The notes under the pieces are model-generated. The model worked only from the letters and a program-made list of their open reading frames with translations, ran no database searches and had not been told where the DNA came from. From positions 124,001 to 188,000 of IMG/VR virus record IMGVR_UViG_3300021594_000641: 64,000 nt of DNA; one strand, written 5' to 3'. The position numbers and the translations under genes are program-made. Every line of letters begins with the position of its first letter. Positions within the stretch are counted from its first letter, which is position 1. Shown here one piece after another: positions 28,197 to 36,185 of this stretch. Origin of the DNA: a virus.

Positions 28197-28961
28197 TTAG
28201 CCCTTACTTTTTCGGTACCATCCTTGGTATTGCTTGCCTGTTTTTACAGCTCTGCTGACACTTCTGTAGTGCCATACAAAGCTGTAAGGGCAGTATCCTA
28301 CTTTTCTACCCATGCCTAGCCATCTACCTATGAGCTCATCTTCATTCCTCATCATTTTATTTTTTGGGTTAAAAACACAAGAAGAATCAAACGCTCCGGA
28401 CCACCAAGTATCTGTAAGTGCAGCCATGCAAAATCCGTTTATAAGCGTTTGAACAAAATCCTCGTCCTTTCTTTCCATAAGCTTTTCTTGCACTTGGTCT
28501 ATGTAATCGTCTGAATCATCAAGATTATAATCAGGAATCAAGGTCGTTATCTGCTGTTTCTGACGATGCCCCGGAGCGTTTGTTGCGGGACCTACGAGGT
28601 CTGCGCGATTTTCTCTTAGAAGTTGAAATATCTTCATCGACCAGTTCTTCGGAAACTTCAAGTCGCTGTTCGCTGGTACCGCTATCGGTATTCTCAGTTC
28701 CTTTGCCTTCTGAAGTCCCCAGTTCCAGCTCCTGGTCAGGTTCTGGTCGTTCTGAGGAAACCTGTGTATTATCAACCGGTCCTGCGGTAGGCAACTCCAG
28801 ATTGACGAATCCCACTCCGGACTCGCATCGTCTACTACCATCACAATGCTGTTTGGCGTATTCGCAAGAGCTGTCTTTGCAGATAACAGTGCATAATCCA
28901 GGTGATTGTAAGTCGGGATTATCACAGCTGCTTCCAGGTTGGCTGCAAGGCTGCTCGACAT
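28197..28961 (-). CDS. Glycosyltransferase family 2 (GT-A), overprinted 5' half
   Basis: 254 residues from MSSSLAANLEAAVIIPTYNH; IIPTYN (14-19), VVDDAS (42-47) and ANSDLKF (97-103) are classic GT2 motifs. AGAGG lies six bases upstream of this ATG, which argues against the longer frame starting at 29024. The first 431 bases are also read in another frame as the C-terminal tail of the upstream methyltransferase. Codons here are richer in G/C than in neighbouring GT genes (Lys mostly AAG), as expected from dual constraint. The GT frame is certain from its motifs. Donor and acceptor are unknown. Confidence 0.85.
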   Translation of the reverse strand: MSSSLAANLEAAVIIPTYNHLDYALLSAKTALANTPNSIVMVVDDASPEWDSSIWSCLPQDRLIIHRFPQNDQNLTRSWNWGLQKAKELRIPIAVPANSDLKFPKNWSMKIFQLLRENRADLVGPATNAPGHRQKQQITTLIPDYNLDDSDDYIDQVQEKLMERKDEDFVQTLINGFCMAALTDTWWSGAFDSSCVFNPKNKMMRNEDELIGRWLGMGRKVGYCPYSFVWHYRSVSRAVKTGKQYQGWYRKSKG

Positions 28962-29652
28962 TTTCAACCTCTGTCTTGGGTTCTTCTTTAGGTACGACAA
29001 ATTCTGGAACAGGTACGGAATCATTAGTGTCTAGCGTGCCCGTTTTAGTTATCTTAACCATTTGAACAGACAGACCAAACTCTGGATAGGCATCTACAGG
29101 TTCAAGTATTTCTACTTTCAAACCTGACCTCTTTACAAGTTCATTTATAACTAAGAAAGCGCAACCAGAGAAATGACTACTAGCGTAATAACCGTCTACT
29201 AAAATTACAGAATCTTCTCCAGTCAGTTTTATAGCGTACTCTATATCTGACTGTACCGTAGCCAAAGACTTTCCTCCGTCTATAAAAATAACATCCATTT
29301 TTGGTAATTTTTTTACAGCTTCAGGCAATGTTTTTTTACTATCGCCTTTGAATAAGTTAATTGCTTTAACTTTAGCTTTACCTTTTAAATAATCCATGAC
29401 TTCAGAATAAGATGGAGCAAAAGGTCTACGGCAGCCTTCTACTTCGCTAACTTCATGGGTCATGTCTTCAAATAAATCAAAACCATAATACTCAATATTT
29501 TTTCTTCCATTAGCGTAGGCCCTGTTGGCCATTAGTTTTCCTTGGATGCCGTGGAAACAGCCTATTTCCATAATTTTAAAAGGCTTATGTTTCTGGCCTT
29601 TTACAGAAGTTTCATCCACGGCGGTCATAAGATGTTGATAACGCAAAGTCAT
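28531..29652 (-). CDS. SAM-dependent methyltransferase with overprinted acidic/basic tail
   Basis: 373 residues. Residues 1-~200 are a class I methyltransferase: IMEIGCFHGIQGK (motif I), EYYGFDLFED, DVIFIDGGKSLATVQSDIEY and SVILVDGYYA, close to the Methyltransf_24 type. After VKITKTGTLD the protein turns into a low-complexity tail: acidic (VPKEEPKTEVENVEQ), Cys-containing (LCTVICKDSSCEYAKQHC), acidic again, then KRKSRRPRRSRNKR and an acidic end. This tail lies wholly or mostly within the downstream GT2 gene in another frame. SD AAAGGGGG is strong. It may methylate a sugar or protein of the same modification pathway. The domain is well supported; the tail is real only if the overprint is expressed. 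Confidence 0.75.
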   Translation of the reverse strand: MTLRYQHLMTAVDETSVKGQKHKPFKIMEIGCFHGIQGKLMANRAYANGRKNIEYYGFDLFEDMTHEVSEVEGCRRPFAPSYSEVMDYLKGKAKVKAINLFKGDSKKTLPEAVKKLPKMDVIFIDGGKSLATVQSDIEYAIKLTGEDSVILVDGYYASSHFSGCAFLVINELVKRSGLKVEILEPVDAYPEFGLSVQMVKITKTGTLDTNDSVPVPEFVVPKEEPKTEVENVEQPCSQPGSSCDNPDLQSPGLCTVICKDSSCEYAKQHCDGSRRCESGVGFVNLELPTAGPVDNTQVSSERPEPDQELELGTSEGKGTENTDSGTSEQRLEVSEELVDEDISTSKRKSRRPRRSRNKRSGASSETADNDLDS

Positions 29653-29722
29653 AAAGCACCCCCTTTAGATAAAGCAATTTACTATTAAGTTTTTAACAAA
29701 GCAACCCTAGATATGCTTATAT

Positions 29723-29755
29723 AAGTAAAGCAAGCCGGTTAAGCTTGCTTTACTT
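29723..29755 (-). terminator. Terminator-like hairpin
   Basis: A 13-bp perfect stem (AAGTAAAGCAAGC with GCTTGCTTTACTT) and 7-nt loop between the 69-residue gene and the methyltransferase. The base of the stem is A/U-rich and runs into ATATAAG on the minus strand, so it could act on either strand. The rest of this 132-bp gap shows only the methyltransferase SD. Confidence 0.55.
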
Positions 29756-29784
29756 AATTTAAAAATTTTACAGGCGTATCTTAT

Positions 29785-29994
29785 TTACATTTTATTTTCT
29801 ATGAGCTTTTTATAGTGTTTTTCACAATACCAAACGTCCATAGTTTCTAAACAGTCCTGTCCTGTTTCACTCGAGGAATTAGCCGAAATACTTAAATGAT
29901 GCGTACCATTTTTATTGCACTTAGCAAAAGCGCATCTTTGCACAGCAACGCAAAAAGAGCCGCTATTGCCCGCAGCAGTTGATTTTGACGCCAT
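29785..29994 (-). CDS. Small Cys/His protein, zinc-ribbon candidate (69 aa)
   Basis: 69 residues with spaced Cys/His (FCVAVQRCAFAKCNKNGTHH, DCLETMDVWYCEKHYKKL), enough for one zinc site. The start ATG lies 32 bases inside the upstream gene and has its own GAGGAA SD, so a true overlap is likely. No family is recognised. It is the last gene before a terminator-like hairpin. Confidence 0.6.
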   Translation of the reverse strand: MASKSTAAGNSGSFCVAVQRCAFAKCNKNGTHHLSISANSSSETGQDCLETMDVWYCEKHYKKLIENKM

Positions 29995-30175
29995 GGTATT
30001 TCCTCGAGTCGTTAACTATAAGCAAAGAAGAATCACCATCAGCTTGAGTAATCTCCAGGCTTAAATCGACAGGAGTATTCCATTCTGTAGATTGTATAGC
30101 CTCGTTCAAATTTTTCAAAATATCTAAAACAGCTTCGCTATTCTCTGCTTTTATGTTTATAGATATTTCAATCAT
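29963..30175 (-). CDS. Hypothetical protein (70 aa)
   Basis: 70 residues with an alternating beta-helix-beta pattern: MIEISINIKAENSEAVLDIL, LNEAIQSTEWNTPVDLSLEI, DSSLLIVNDSRKYHG. This resembles a small ferredoxin-like fold, but no family is recognised. It lies 20 bases below the portal stop and overlaps the next gene by 32 bases. Confidence 0.6.
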   Translation of the reverse strand: MIEISINIKAENSEAVLDILKNLNEAIQSTEWNTPVDLSLEITQADGDSSLLIVNDSRKYHGVKINCCGQ

Positions 30176-30195
30176 ATTATCTTTCTTAGTTAAAT

Positions 30196-32109
30196 TTATT
30201 GCCCGCCAAATTGCTGCTGCATTACCATCTGACCTCCAGCTGTTCTAGCCTGCTGCCGGATGTTTTCAATAGTTTGTTTAACCGCAGCGTGCAAAGTTGG
30301 ATCTTGCCCTTTTAGCTTTGTCATTTCTGACTGTCTTTGAGATTCAGGGACGCTAAGAAGCTGAGAAGCTATAGCCTCGGCTTTAGCCTGCAGCTCTTGA
30401 GGTGTTATTTTTTGGCCTGGCTGCGTTGGCGTAGTCAGAGACATCTGCTGAGCCGCCGCGTCCATTGGCCCTGCTGGAGGTTGGTTTGGAGGAGTTGCTC
30501 CTCCAGGTGCCGGAGCTCCGCCGGTAGCTGGGGCTGCTCCGGGTGCGGGAGGAGCCTGCGGAGGTGGCGCGGCCATCTGATCCATGATAGAAGCAGTATC
30601 CATTTCTTCTTGAAGTTTGGCCTGCTCTTCTTGTTTGAACCTCTGCTCTTCCAGAGTTTGTCTTGTTTCTTCCTTGAAATCCAAACCCATACCGCGAAGA
30701 GCTGTGGTCTGGCTGATTTGCTGAGCTTGCATTAGCTGCAGCTTTGCCATCACGTTGTTCATGTCGTCGGTCAAAGTAGGAGGCAATAGAGAAGCTCTGG
30801 CCGGTTCCCAGCCCATAGAGTCAGCTGTCCGCATGGTAACGAACGTCAAGAAGTCGTTCATGTAATGAGTTAAATAAGTCCAGCTAGACTGGAAAAGTCT
30901 AATAGCTGGAAGCATAGCTTGAAGACTTAGGGTGCCGTTGTACAGCTCTGCCGGCATGCCGAACCCGTTCAACAAAGTAGTTATGCCTTGTTGCATTAAT
31001 TCTGTAGGTGCGAGCTTGCTGGCTTCTCCGCCTAGCATTTGATACTGGATAGGATGGCTCAAGAAATGCCAAGCTGCTGGGTCTCTGCGCCTTTTACGTA
31101 GCATACTTTGTACTTGAGACGAGAACCCGCCCAAGTCCATGTTCATCAAAGGGTCTCCAGCTTCTGGGTTACTGGAACTGCTGGGAGCTGGGGTTAAAAC
31201 CCTAAAAGGCACAACGTAGTCCAAGGCTATGGCTTCGTTATATCTGTGAAGAACTTGGCAGTACCAAGCCTGACGGAAATTAACCAGAGTTCTAGATATG
31301 CCCCATCCTCTAGACCTTACACCTGCAAGAGTTGGCTCGTGCATGTGGAAAACAACGTCTTTATCAAAAAGCAAGTAGCCGTTTGACTGTATGGCTTCGA
31401 CAACTTCCCAAGGAACTGTAGGCAGTACTTGCGGATCGCCTCTTCTAACTTGCAGTCTGTAGTCTTCAGGTATTCTCCAGATATATTCTCTGAAGTCATT
31501 TATCATGTCATACCGTATTTCCATTTCATACGGAGACCAGCGTTTGATTGTTATTTGTTTTTCGTCAGTAAGACGTCTGTCTACCCTGTGCCATTTACCG
31601 GAATATCCGCATTTAGGATTGGGGCATTTAGCGACAAAATCAGGCATCTGCCATTTAAAAGAAAAAACAGGGTTTTTCATCATCTCTGTTAGAGGGACGT
31701 CAAAATAACATTTTGGGCAACTTAGATAACGTCTAAAAGGCAAAACTAAACTTGTAAAGCTATTTCCGTAGCACAAAAAGTCTAAAGCAACAGAGTGTAG
31801 AACTTGCTTTACTTTTAAAACGTTATTTAAAAATATCTCGTACTTCTGTCTTTCGTCGTCTCCTAACTTTTCTCCATCTTGAGATTCAACTTTTATGTCA
31901 GTAATGAAATAAGAAACTATGCGCCTGGCTGCTTCTCTGATCATTGAGTTTACGTGAAAAGTAAACTCACAAAACCTAAGGGCATCGCGGATATTTTCCG
32001 GCATCACCGTGGACGCGTAGTCCATGAACGGATCTGGAAAAGGCTCTTCGCCCCTGTTCAGGTTCCAGTTCTTGCCTATAGAACTTTCAAAAAGGTCGCC
32101 GGATGGCAT
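30196..32109 (-). CDS. Portal protein with internal zinc-finger segment
   Basis: 637 residues. The core from DALRFCEFTFHVNSMIREAA through FHMHEPTLAGVRSRGWGISR and LVNFRQAWYCQVLHRYNEAI matches the wing/stem layout of large-phage portals; NGFGMPAELYNGTLSLQ and LFQSSWTYLTHYMNDFLTF follow. Two CxxC knuckles (CPKC ~130, CPNPKC ~161) form a zinc-binding insert. From ~500 the protein is Gln/Ala/Pro-rich (APPPQAPPAPGAAPATGG) with a helical end. It forms the dodecameric DNA gate at the capsid vertex. The SD is weak. No terminase or capsid gene lies in the window, so the packaging genes must lie elsewhere. Confidence 0.82.
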   Translation of the reverse strand: MPSGDLFESSIGKNWNLNRGEEPFPDPFMDYASTVMPENIRDALRFCEFTFHVNSMIREAARRIVSYFITDIKVESQDGEKLGDDERQKYEIFLNNVLKVKQVLHSVALDFLCYGNSFTSLVLPFRRYLSCPKCYFDVPLTEMMKNPVFSFKWQMPDFVAKCPNPKCGYSGKWHRVDRRLTDEKQITIKRWSPYEMEIRYDMINDFREYIWRIPEDYRLQVRRGDPQVLPTVPWEVVEAIQSNGYLLFDKDVVFHMHEPTLAGVRSRGWGISRTLVNFRQAWYCQVLHRYNEAIALDYVVPFRVLTPAPSSSSNPEAGDPLMNMDLGGFSSQVQSMLRKRRRDPAAWHFLSHPIQYQMLGGEASKLAPTELMQQGITTLLNGFGMPAELYNGTLSLQAMLPAIRLFQSSWTYLTHYMNDFLTFVTMRTADSMGWEPARASLLPPTLTDDMNNVMAKLQLMQAQQISQTTALRGMGLDFKEETRQTLEEQRFKQEEQAKLQEEMDTASIMDQMAAPPPQAPPAPGAAPATGGAPAPGGATPPNQPPAGPMDAAAQQMSLTTPTQPGQKITPQELQAKAEAIASQLLSVPESQRQSEMTKLKGQDPTLHAAVKQTIENIRQQARTAGGQMVMQQQFGGQ

Positions 32110-32113
32110 TTTT

Positions 32114-32293
32114 CTAGTCTCGTTTTAAAAGCTTAGATGAAACAGCGTCGGATAAAGACTTGGTCACATGAGTCTCCAAATCAGAGAACTCCGCCGAAGC
32201 CTCCTTCAACGCTTTCGTAGTCTGGCTCTCCCGAGTCGACTCCGGAAAATTCTGGGGAGTTATCCCCTTCGCTATCACCGCTCTCTTTTCCAT
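32114..32293 (-). CDS. Small basic ORF overlapping the upstream gene's 3' end (59 aa)
   Basis: Begins MEKRAVIAKGITPQNFPEST about 8 bases after GGGGA, and ends four bases before the portal start. Its first 113 bases lie in another frame inside the 3' end of the 266-residue gene; the last 67 bases are its own. The sequence is helical and charged (QTTKALKEASAEFSDLETHV). It bridges two otherwise separated genes, which supports translation, but there is no homology evidence. Confidence 0.4.
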   Translation of the reverse strand: MEKRAVIAKGITPQNFPESTRESQTTKALKEASAEFSDLETHVTKSLSDAVSSKLLKRD

Positions 32294-32981
32294 TTTCAAG
32301 TTCCCCTGTGGCTATGTCGACTATACCAAGCTCCTTGGCCATTTCAGAAGTAAGATTTTTAGAGCTTCCGACGGGAACTACGCAAATTTCAAAAGGATCG
32401 CATTCAAACTTTATAGGAAAATTTTTAACAGAAGGATCTAGTAAGAATAAGCTTTTAGTACCCTGCACGTAAACACCTACTGGTTTTCTTTCTTCATTAG
32501 GACGCATGTTACAATAAGGATAAAACTCAGCGGATCCTCCAAAACGTTTGTCAGTTACAAATATTAAATAATTGCTAACAACTTTAACTTCATGGTATTT
32601 AAAAGATATAGAGCCGCAGCCTGGCATATCAAAATAAACTTTTGTTTGAGGTGACGTTACAGCTGCTTTGGGCAAAACGGCTGCGGGATGCGCGTGATTA
32701 ATTTCATTGATGTTAGGTATAGCCCTTCCTACTTTAATAACGTCTCTGGGTAAATCTTCTGAAGAAGCTAGTTTGAACAAGTTACTAGCAATCTCTTCCC
32801 TGTTAACCACGTTGTTCCCCTTTTTGTCAGGTCCTGAAGTCTTACCGCTTAATCTATCAAGGCTGATAGTAAACGACTCGCCCAAATGCGCCCTGTCAGG
32901 GTCAACAACTATCTCAGTGATTTGTTTGTTGTGAAAAATAGTAGACTGAGATTTGCCCGATACTGCGGAGTCAACGCTCAT
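32181..32981 (-). CDS. Hypothetical protein (266 aa), head/portal-region
   Basis: 266 residues: a mixed alpha/beta core (DRAHLGESFTISLDRLSGKT; KVYFDMPGCGSISFKYHEVK; YLIFVTDKRFGGSAEFYPYC; FEICVVPVGSSKNL) and an acidic, Gly-rich end (GDSEGDNSPEFSGVDSGEPD). It lies directly upstream of the portal and behind a terminator, with a possible -10 TATAGT (33025 area). No family is recognised. Its place suggests a portal-associated or head-assembly role. Confidence 0.6.
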   Translation of the reverse strand: MSVDSAVSGKSQSTIFHNKQITEIVVDPDRAHLGESFTISLDRLSGKTSGPDKKGNNVVNREEIASNLFKLASSEDLPRDVIKVGRAIPNINEINHAHPAAVLPKAAVTSPQTKVYFDMPGCGSISFKYHEVKVVSNYLIFVTDKRFGGSAEFYPYCNMRPNEERKPVGVYVQGTKSLFLLDPSVKNFPIKFECDPFEICVVPVGSSKNLTSEMAKELGIVDIATGELENGKESGDSEGDNSPEFSGVDSGEPDYESVEGGFGGVL

Positions 32982-33061
32982 GGCTTTCCTTTCATGTAAA
33001 TCTGTCTTATGAAAATACTATATCCAATCTTATCTTATTAACCAGACCTTTACCCAATAGC

Positions 33062-33099
33062 TAAAAAAAACCCGGCCTGACTCTAACGAGTCAAGCCGG
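33062..33099 (-). terminator. Strong intrinsic terminator
   Basis: A 12-bp stem (CCGGCTTGACTC / GAGTCAGGCCGG, one G-U pair only on the minus transcript), loop GTTA, then G and eight U. It terminates the gene at 33114..34022 and separates it from the portal operon. Confidence 0.9.
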
Positions 33100-33113
33100 A
33101 TCAGGCATCAGGT

Positions 33114-34022
33114 TCATAAGTTGGCCTTAGCCCACTCGAACCTCAAATGCCTTGCTAGGTCGGTGGGGTTAGACACCCCATCTCGAAGGGTGGTGTTGTT
33201 GACAGCCACTATCTGCGGCTGTCTGTTGAAGGGCACAAACTCGAACATGTCGAGCACAGCGCCTCCAGCCTGGATAGGCCTCCGGAGGTGGCGAGGAGCT
33301 ATCCGAATATCGAACAGCTGCACGTCGTCCTCAGAAATCATGGAGTGAGCCTCCATGGTCTCCTCGAAGATTCTCTTTAGAGTTTCTGGTGGGAGAGCCA
33401 TGAACTCTTCCTTGCTCCTAGTCTTCCTAGGAACAAGTTCAGCCACAACCGTGCCTGGCTCCGTGGCCACCCCGGGCTGTACCCATTCCAAGACTTTGGC
33501 TTCGGGAGGAAGCTCTAGCACGTCTTGGTTCTCAAATTCAATAAAGATGTTTCCATCTTTAACGATTTGAGAAATTTTCCCGCCGGTTGATACGGTGCCA
33601 GGGTGAGGCGGGCCGCGCCAACCAGGGGAAGTTGAAGCCATGGCTGTTTCAATAAGCCATGGCTGTGGGAGCGGGTTAGCCCACTCAAATTGCTTCCCGA
33701 AGGAAGCAAGAAGAATAGGTCCTCTAATCTCAGGTGCCATTTTTGGTGGCCTCTGAGAGTACAGGTATCGGAACATGACGCCCGCCACGTCTTGTTCCTC
33801 TGAGGAAAACCTACAGTTTATAGCTGTAGGGTCCTCGGCCCGCTCGTTGTAGAGAGTCAGCCCCCTGTGGTCAAAGCAGTATCGGTGTACTGCTAGGACA
33901 TGCCCATCTGGGCGAGGTCCGCCCTGCCACATGGTCATGAACCTGCCGGTTCCTACCGGCTGGAGGCCTCCCTTGAAAGGGGCTTTTGGGTGACAGGAGT
34001 AAAACACAGAAACCTTCTTCAT
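33114..34022 (-). CDS. Unknown protein (302 aa), GC-rich outlier
   Basis: The start is MKKVSVFYSCHPKAPFKGGL, with TGGAG seven bases upstream; the longer frame has no SD. The body is Pro/Arg-rich: GRFMTMWQGGPRPDGHVLAV, RCxF, QDVAGVMFRYLYSQRPPKMA, WVQPGVATEPGTVVAELVPR, LKRIFEETMEAHSMISEDDV. No family is recognised. Sampled GC is about 53-57 percent, well above the ~42 percent of adjacent genes, and a strong terminator follows directly. This fits a highly expressed or recently acquired gene. The amount of product could be high (major structural), but nothing proves it. Confidence 0.65.
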   Translation of the reverse strand: MKKVSVFYSCHPKAPFKGGLQPVGTGRFMTMWQGGPRPDGHVLAVHRYCFDHRGLTLYNERAEDPTAINCRFSSEEQDVAGVMFRYLYSQRPPKMAPEIRGPILLASFGKQFEWANPLPQPWLIETAMASTSPGWRGPPHPGTVSTGGKISQIVKDGNIFIEFENQDVLELPPEAKVLEWVQPGVATEPGTVVAELVPRKTRSKEEFMALPPETLKRIFEETMEAHSMISEDDVQLFDIRIAPRHLRRPIQAGGAVLDMFEFVPFNRQPQIVAVNNTTLRDGVSNPTDLARHLRFEWAKANL

Positions 34023-34099
34023 CGCTAGACTCCATTCCAGAATCACCGCTGACCAATAGATGCGGTGCATATGATTATGACGTTTTCCTTAACTGTTAT

Positions 34100-34393
34100 T
34101 TAACTGTTCAAGTATTCGCCATCATTAACAAAAGACTCTTCTTGATTAAACAAAGGAAAGCGTGACGAGCCGTCTAAAGAAATAAGATACTTAGCCGGAC
34201 CTTTAGTTATGTTCCACTTCTCGCCGTAAAACACGCCTCCATACATTCTTTTGTTAGCCTCAAGTAAACGAGTCAAAGACTCAGCTGCCAGCTGCGCTGA
34301 GTCAAACTCTGTAATGCTAGGAGGTTCTCCTTCGTTTACAGCTAACACATAGAATTTAAAGTTGTCTGGATAGTCGCTGCTTGTGTTACTCAT
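34100..34393 (-). CDS. Hypothetical protein (97 aa)
   Basis: 97 residues, acidic: FKFYVLAVNEGEPPSITEFD, SAQLAAESLTRLLEANKRMY, WNITKGPAKYLISLDGSSRF. A compact alpha/beta protein is likely. The start overlaps the stop of the 88-residue gene (ATGAGTAA), so translation is coupled. No family is recognised. Confidence 0.6.
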   Translation of the reverse strand: MSNTSSDYPDNFKFYVLAVNEGEPPSITEFDSAQLAAESLTRLLEANKRMYGGVFYGEKWNITKGPAKYLISLDGSSRFPLFNQEESFVNDGEYLNS

Positions 34394-34652
34394 TTTCTGA
34401 AGCCTCAGGTTCTACATACAAAACTGTTACAGAAGACGTGATCATCTTTACTGTGTTTTCTTTATCCATCCATTCCATGTGTATGGATGGCGGAGATGCG
34501 TACACTAACTGGTTTGAAGTCTGCTCTACCCAATCGTTTATAAGCTTGTCTACTTCAGTAGTTTTATCTAGCAGGTCCCAGCCAGTCAGCGAGTTCTCTG
34601 AAGTTTTTCGCATAAGTATCTGACCGAAAAAAACTTTGCTCTTAGTTAACAA
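34386..34652 (-). CDS. Hypothetical protein (88 aa)
   Basis: 88 residues if the TTG at 34652 is used (overlapping the upstream stop); an ATG at 34613 would give 75 residues. Neither has a convincing SD. Sequence: SENSLTGWDLLDKTTEVDKL, INDWVEQTSNQLVYASPPSI, TVKMITSSVTVLYVEPEASE. No family is recognised. It lies in a run of coupled small genes. Confidence 0.5.
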   Translation of the reverse strand: MLTKSKVFFGQILMRKTSENSLTGWDLLDKTTEVDKLINDWVEQTSNQLVYASPPSIHMEWMDKENTVKMITSSVTVLYVEPEASENE

Positions 34653-35334
34653 CTGGCACCATCACTTTCTGCATTTGAATAGTTTCTTGTTCAGGAGGCG
34701 CAAAAGACACGTAAGGGTAAAGGCAAGATTTAATATAAGCCAAGCGCTTTGGCCCCGACACTCCTGAAACGTGTATTTTAAATGGAGTAGGGCTTACTGG
34801 AAAAGAAAACCCTTCAAAAGACATATCTCCTTGAGCTAACCTTTCCGCGTTTTCACAGTTGATTCCCCAATCTCTTGGAGGACATGAGCACAGACTAGGA
34901 TCACTAGACCATTCGTTAGGATCAGGTATATAAGCTGTGTGCATAAAACAAGATAGAACTAGCTGTCTCACTTTACAGCAAGCTATAACCCCGTTTAGTA
35001 GATTATATATTTCAGGCCAGAATTCTATTTTGCAGCCGTACAAAGTTTTATTCCAAAAATGGTCTAACCCTTTAAACAAAGGTCTGTCGTAGATTAAAGC
35101 AAACACGGCTTCACTATTGTCTTTCTTAAGCATCCATTCTTCTACAGGGTCCGTTGTCAAATTAGCTTCAGTGAATAACAAGCCATGGTTAAAAAAAACA
35201 AACTCCGAAGAGAGTTCAGACAGCTTGTGGGCCATCTGAACTCTCTTCACTGGAGGCAGTTTCCTGATCTCTTCGGCAGAAAGAGTTTCACTTTTGTAAA
35301 AGCCTTCCTGCCTTGGAAAATCAGAATGAATCAT
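34642..35334 (-). CDS. Hypothetical protein (230 aa)
   Basis: 230 residues: EEIRKLPPVKRVQMAHKLSE, then a mixed region with scattered Cys (YGCKIEFWPE, VIACCKVRQLVLSCFMH, CSCPPRDWGINC) and FPVSPTPFKIHVSGVSGPKR. A zinc site or redox-active Cys pair is possible. No family is recognised. It overlaps the next gene upstream by 14 bases and belongs to the unknown cluster between the ACP gene and the portal region. Confidence 0.55.
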   Translation of the reverse strand: MIHSDFPRQEGFYKSETLSAEEIRKLPPVKRVQMAHKLSELSSEFVFFNHGLLFTEANLTTDPVEEWMLKKDNSEAVFALIYDRPLFKGLDHFWNKTLYGCKIEFWPEIYNLLNGVIACCKVRQLVLSCFMHTAYIPDPNEWSSDPSLCSCPPRDWGINCENAERLAQGDMSFEGFSFPVSPTPFKIHVSGVSGPKRLAYIKSCLYPYVSFAPPEQETIQMQKVMVPVVN

Positions 35335-35947
35335 CTCTTACTTCCGAAGATGTCATTACGTCTAAACCTGTGGCAGCGCAGAAGTCTCTAACGGCTTCAG
35401 ACTGCTTTTTAGTGTTAGACAAATCAACAGTAGACAAGTCTAAACCAAAATACTTGAATATGCCCGACAAAGAAATCCTAGACTGCTCGTCAGCAGAAGA
35501 AAGGAAAACCCTGGTCGGATCCATGAAAATATTCTTGACCGTGTGATCACCGAAAAGCCAGTAATACACAAAGTCAATACGCGCTATGTCGGCCTTTGGG
35601 CATTCTTTGATGACCTGAGCTGACACAGAACGCATAAAATTCTTGGCGTTAAAACCATAGACCCTTATACGGCTATAGTCTAAGTTGCCAATATATTTAA
35701 CGAAGTCATGAGCAGCGTTTCCACCTGAAAAGTCAAAAGTTTCTCCCATTGAACTGATCATATGTATGTCAGTTACAAGACTGGTGATTGGTTTGGAAGA
35801 AGCTGTGCTCCTAATTTCGGAATAAGCTTTTTCCAAATACTCTTCTATGACCTTTGGGTCTTTGTAGTTCTTGGGAGCTTTTGGTGCAGACACGTAGCTC
35901 TGGAACTCTGGAGCAGCAACGCTGGTGTAACCGATGTAATAAATCAT
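35321..35947 (-). CDS. Hypothetical protein (208 aa)
   Basis: 208 residues: MIYYIGYTSVAAPEFQSYVS; a possible core ITSLVTDIHMISSMGETFDF; RIRVYGFNAKNFMRSVSAQV; IDFVYYWLFGDHTVKNIFMD; LSGIFKYFGLDLSTVDLSNT. It reads as an alpha/beta protein and has some exonuclease-like flavour (FKYFGLD, VRDFCAATGL), but the DEDD motif is not clear, so I do not assign it. It ends inside the next gene's start by 14 bases. Confidence 0.5.
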   Translation of the reverse strand: MIYYIGYTSVAAPEFQSYVSAPKAPKNYKDPKVIEEYLEKAYSEIRSTASSKPITSLVTDIHMISSMGETFDFSGGNAAHDFVKYIGNLDYSRIRVYGFNAKNFMRSVSAQVIKECPKADIARIDFVYYWLFGDHTVKNIFMDPTRVFLSSADEQSRISLSGIFKYFGLDLSTVDLSNTKKQSEAVRDFCAATGLDVMTSSEVRDDSF

Positions 35948-35958
35948 TGGATCCTTCC

Positions 35959-36183
35959 TTAGTCTTGAGAATCTACAAACCTAACAGACTCAAAGGGCAC
36001 TTTGACCTTCAAAGGCCCACTAACGCCTCTGTCGTCCAATAGTGTAAGCAAGGCATACTCCACACCTTCTTCCACCACAGGCAAACAGCCGGCATTGAAA
36101 AACACTCCCTTTCTTATAACCCTCCCGTCAGGTAACTTGATAATACCCCTAGATTTAAAAACAAAAACTCTGTCAGTTTTCAT
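35959..36183 (-). CDS. Small beta-rich hypothetical protein (74 aa)
   Basis: 74 residues, beta-rich: DRVFVFKSRGIIKLPDGRVI, KGVFFNAGCLPVVEEGVEYA, PLKVKVPFESVRFVDSQD. An SH3-like barrel is plausible. Two bases separate it from the ACP stop. No family is recognised. Confidence 0.55.
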   Translation of the reverse strand: MKTDRVFVFKSRGIIKLPDGRVIRKGVFFNAGCLPVVEEGVEYALLTLLDDRGVSGPLKVKVPFESVRFVDSQD

Positions 36184-36185
36184 TC

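Noticed and set aside
28580-29065. 161-codon plus-strand open frame
   Set aside because: It is opposite the dual-coding region, has no SD, and is Ser/Leu-rich as expected for antisense of the tail.
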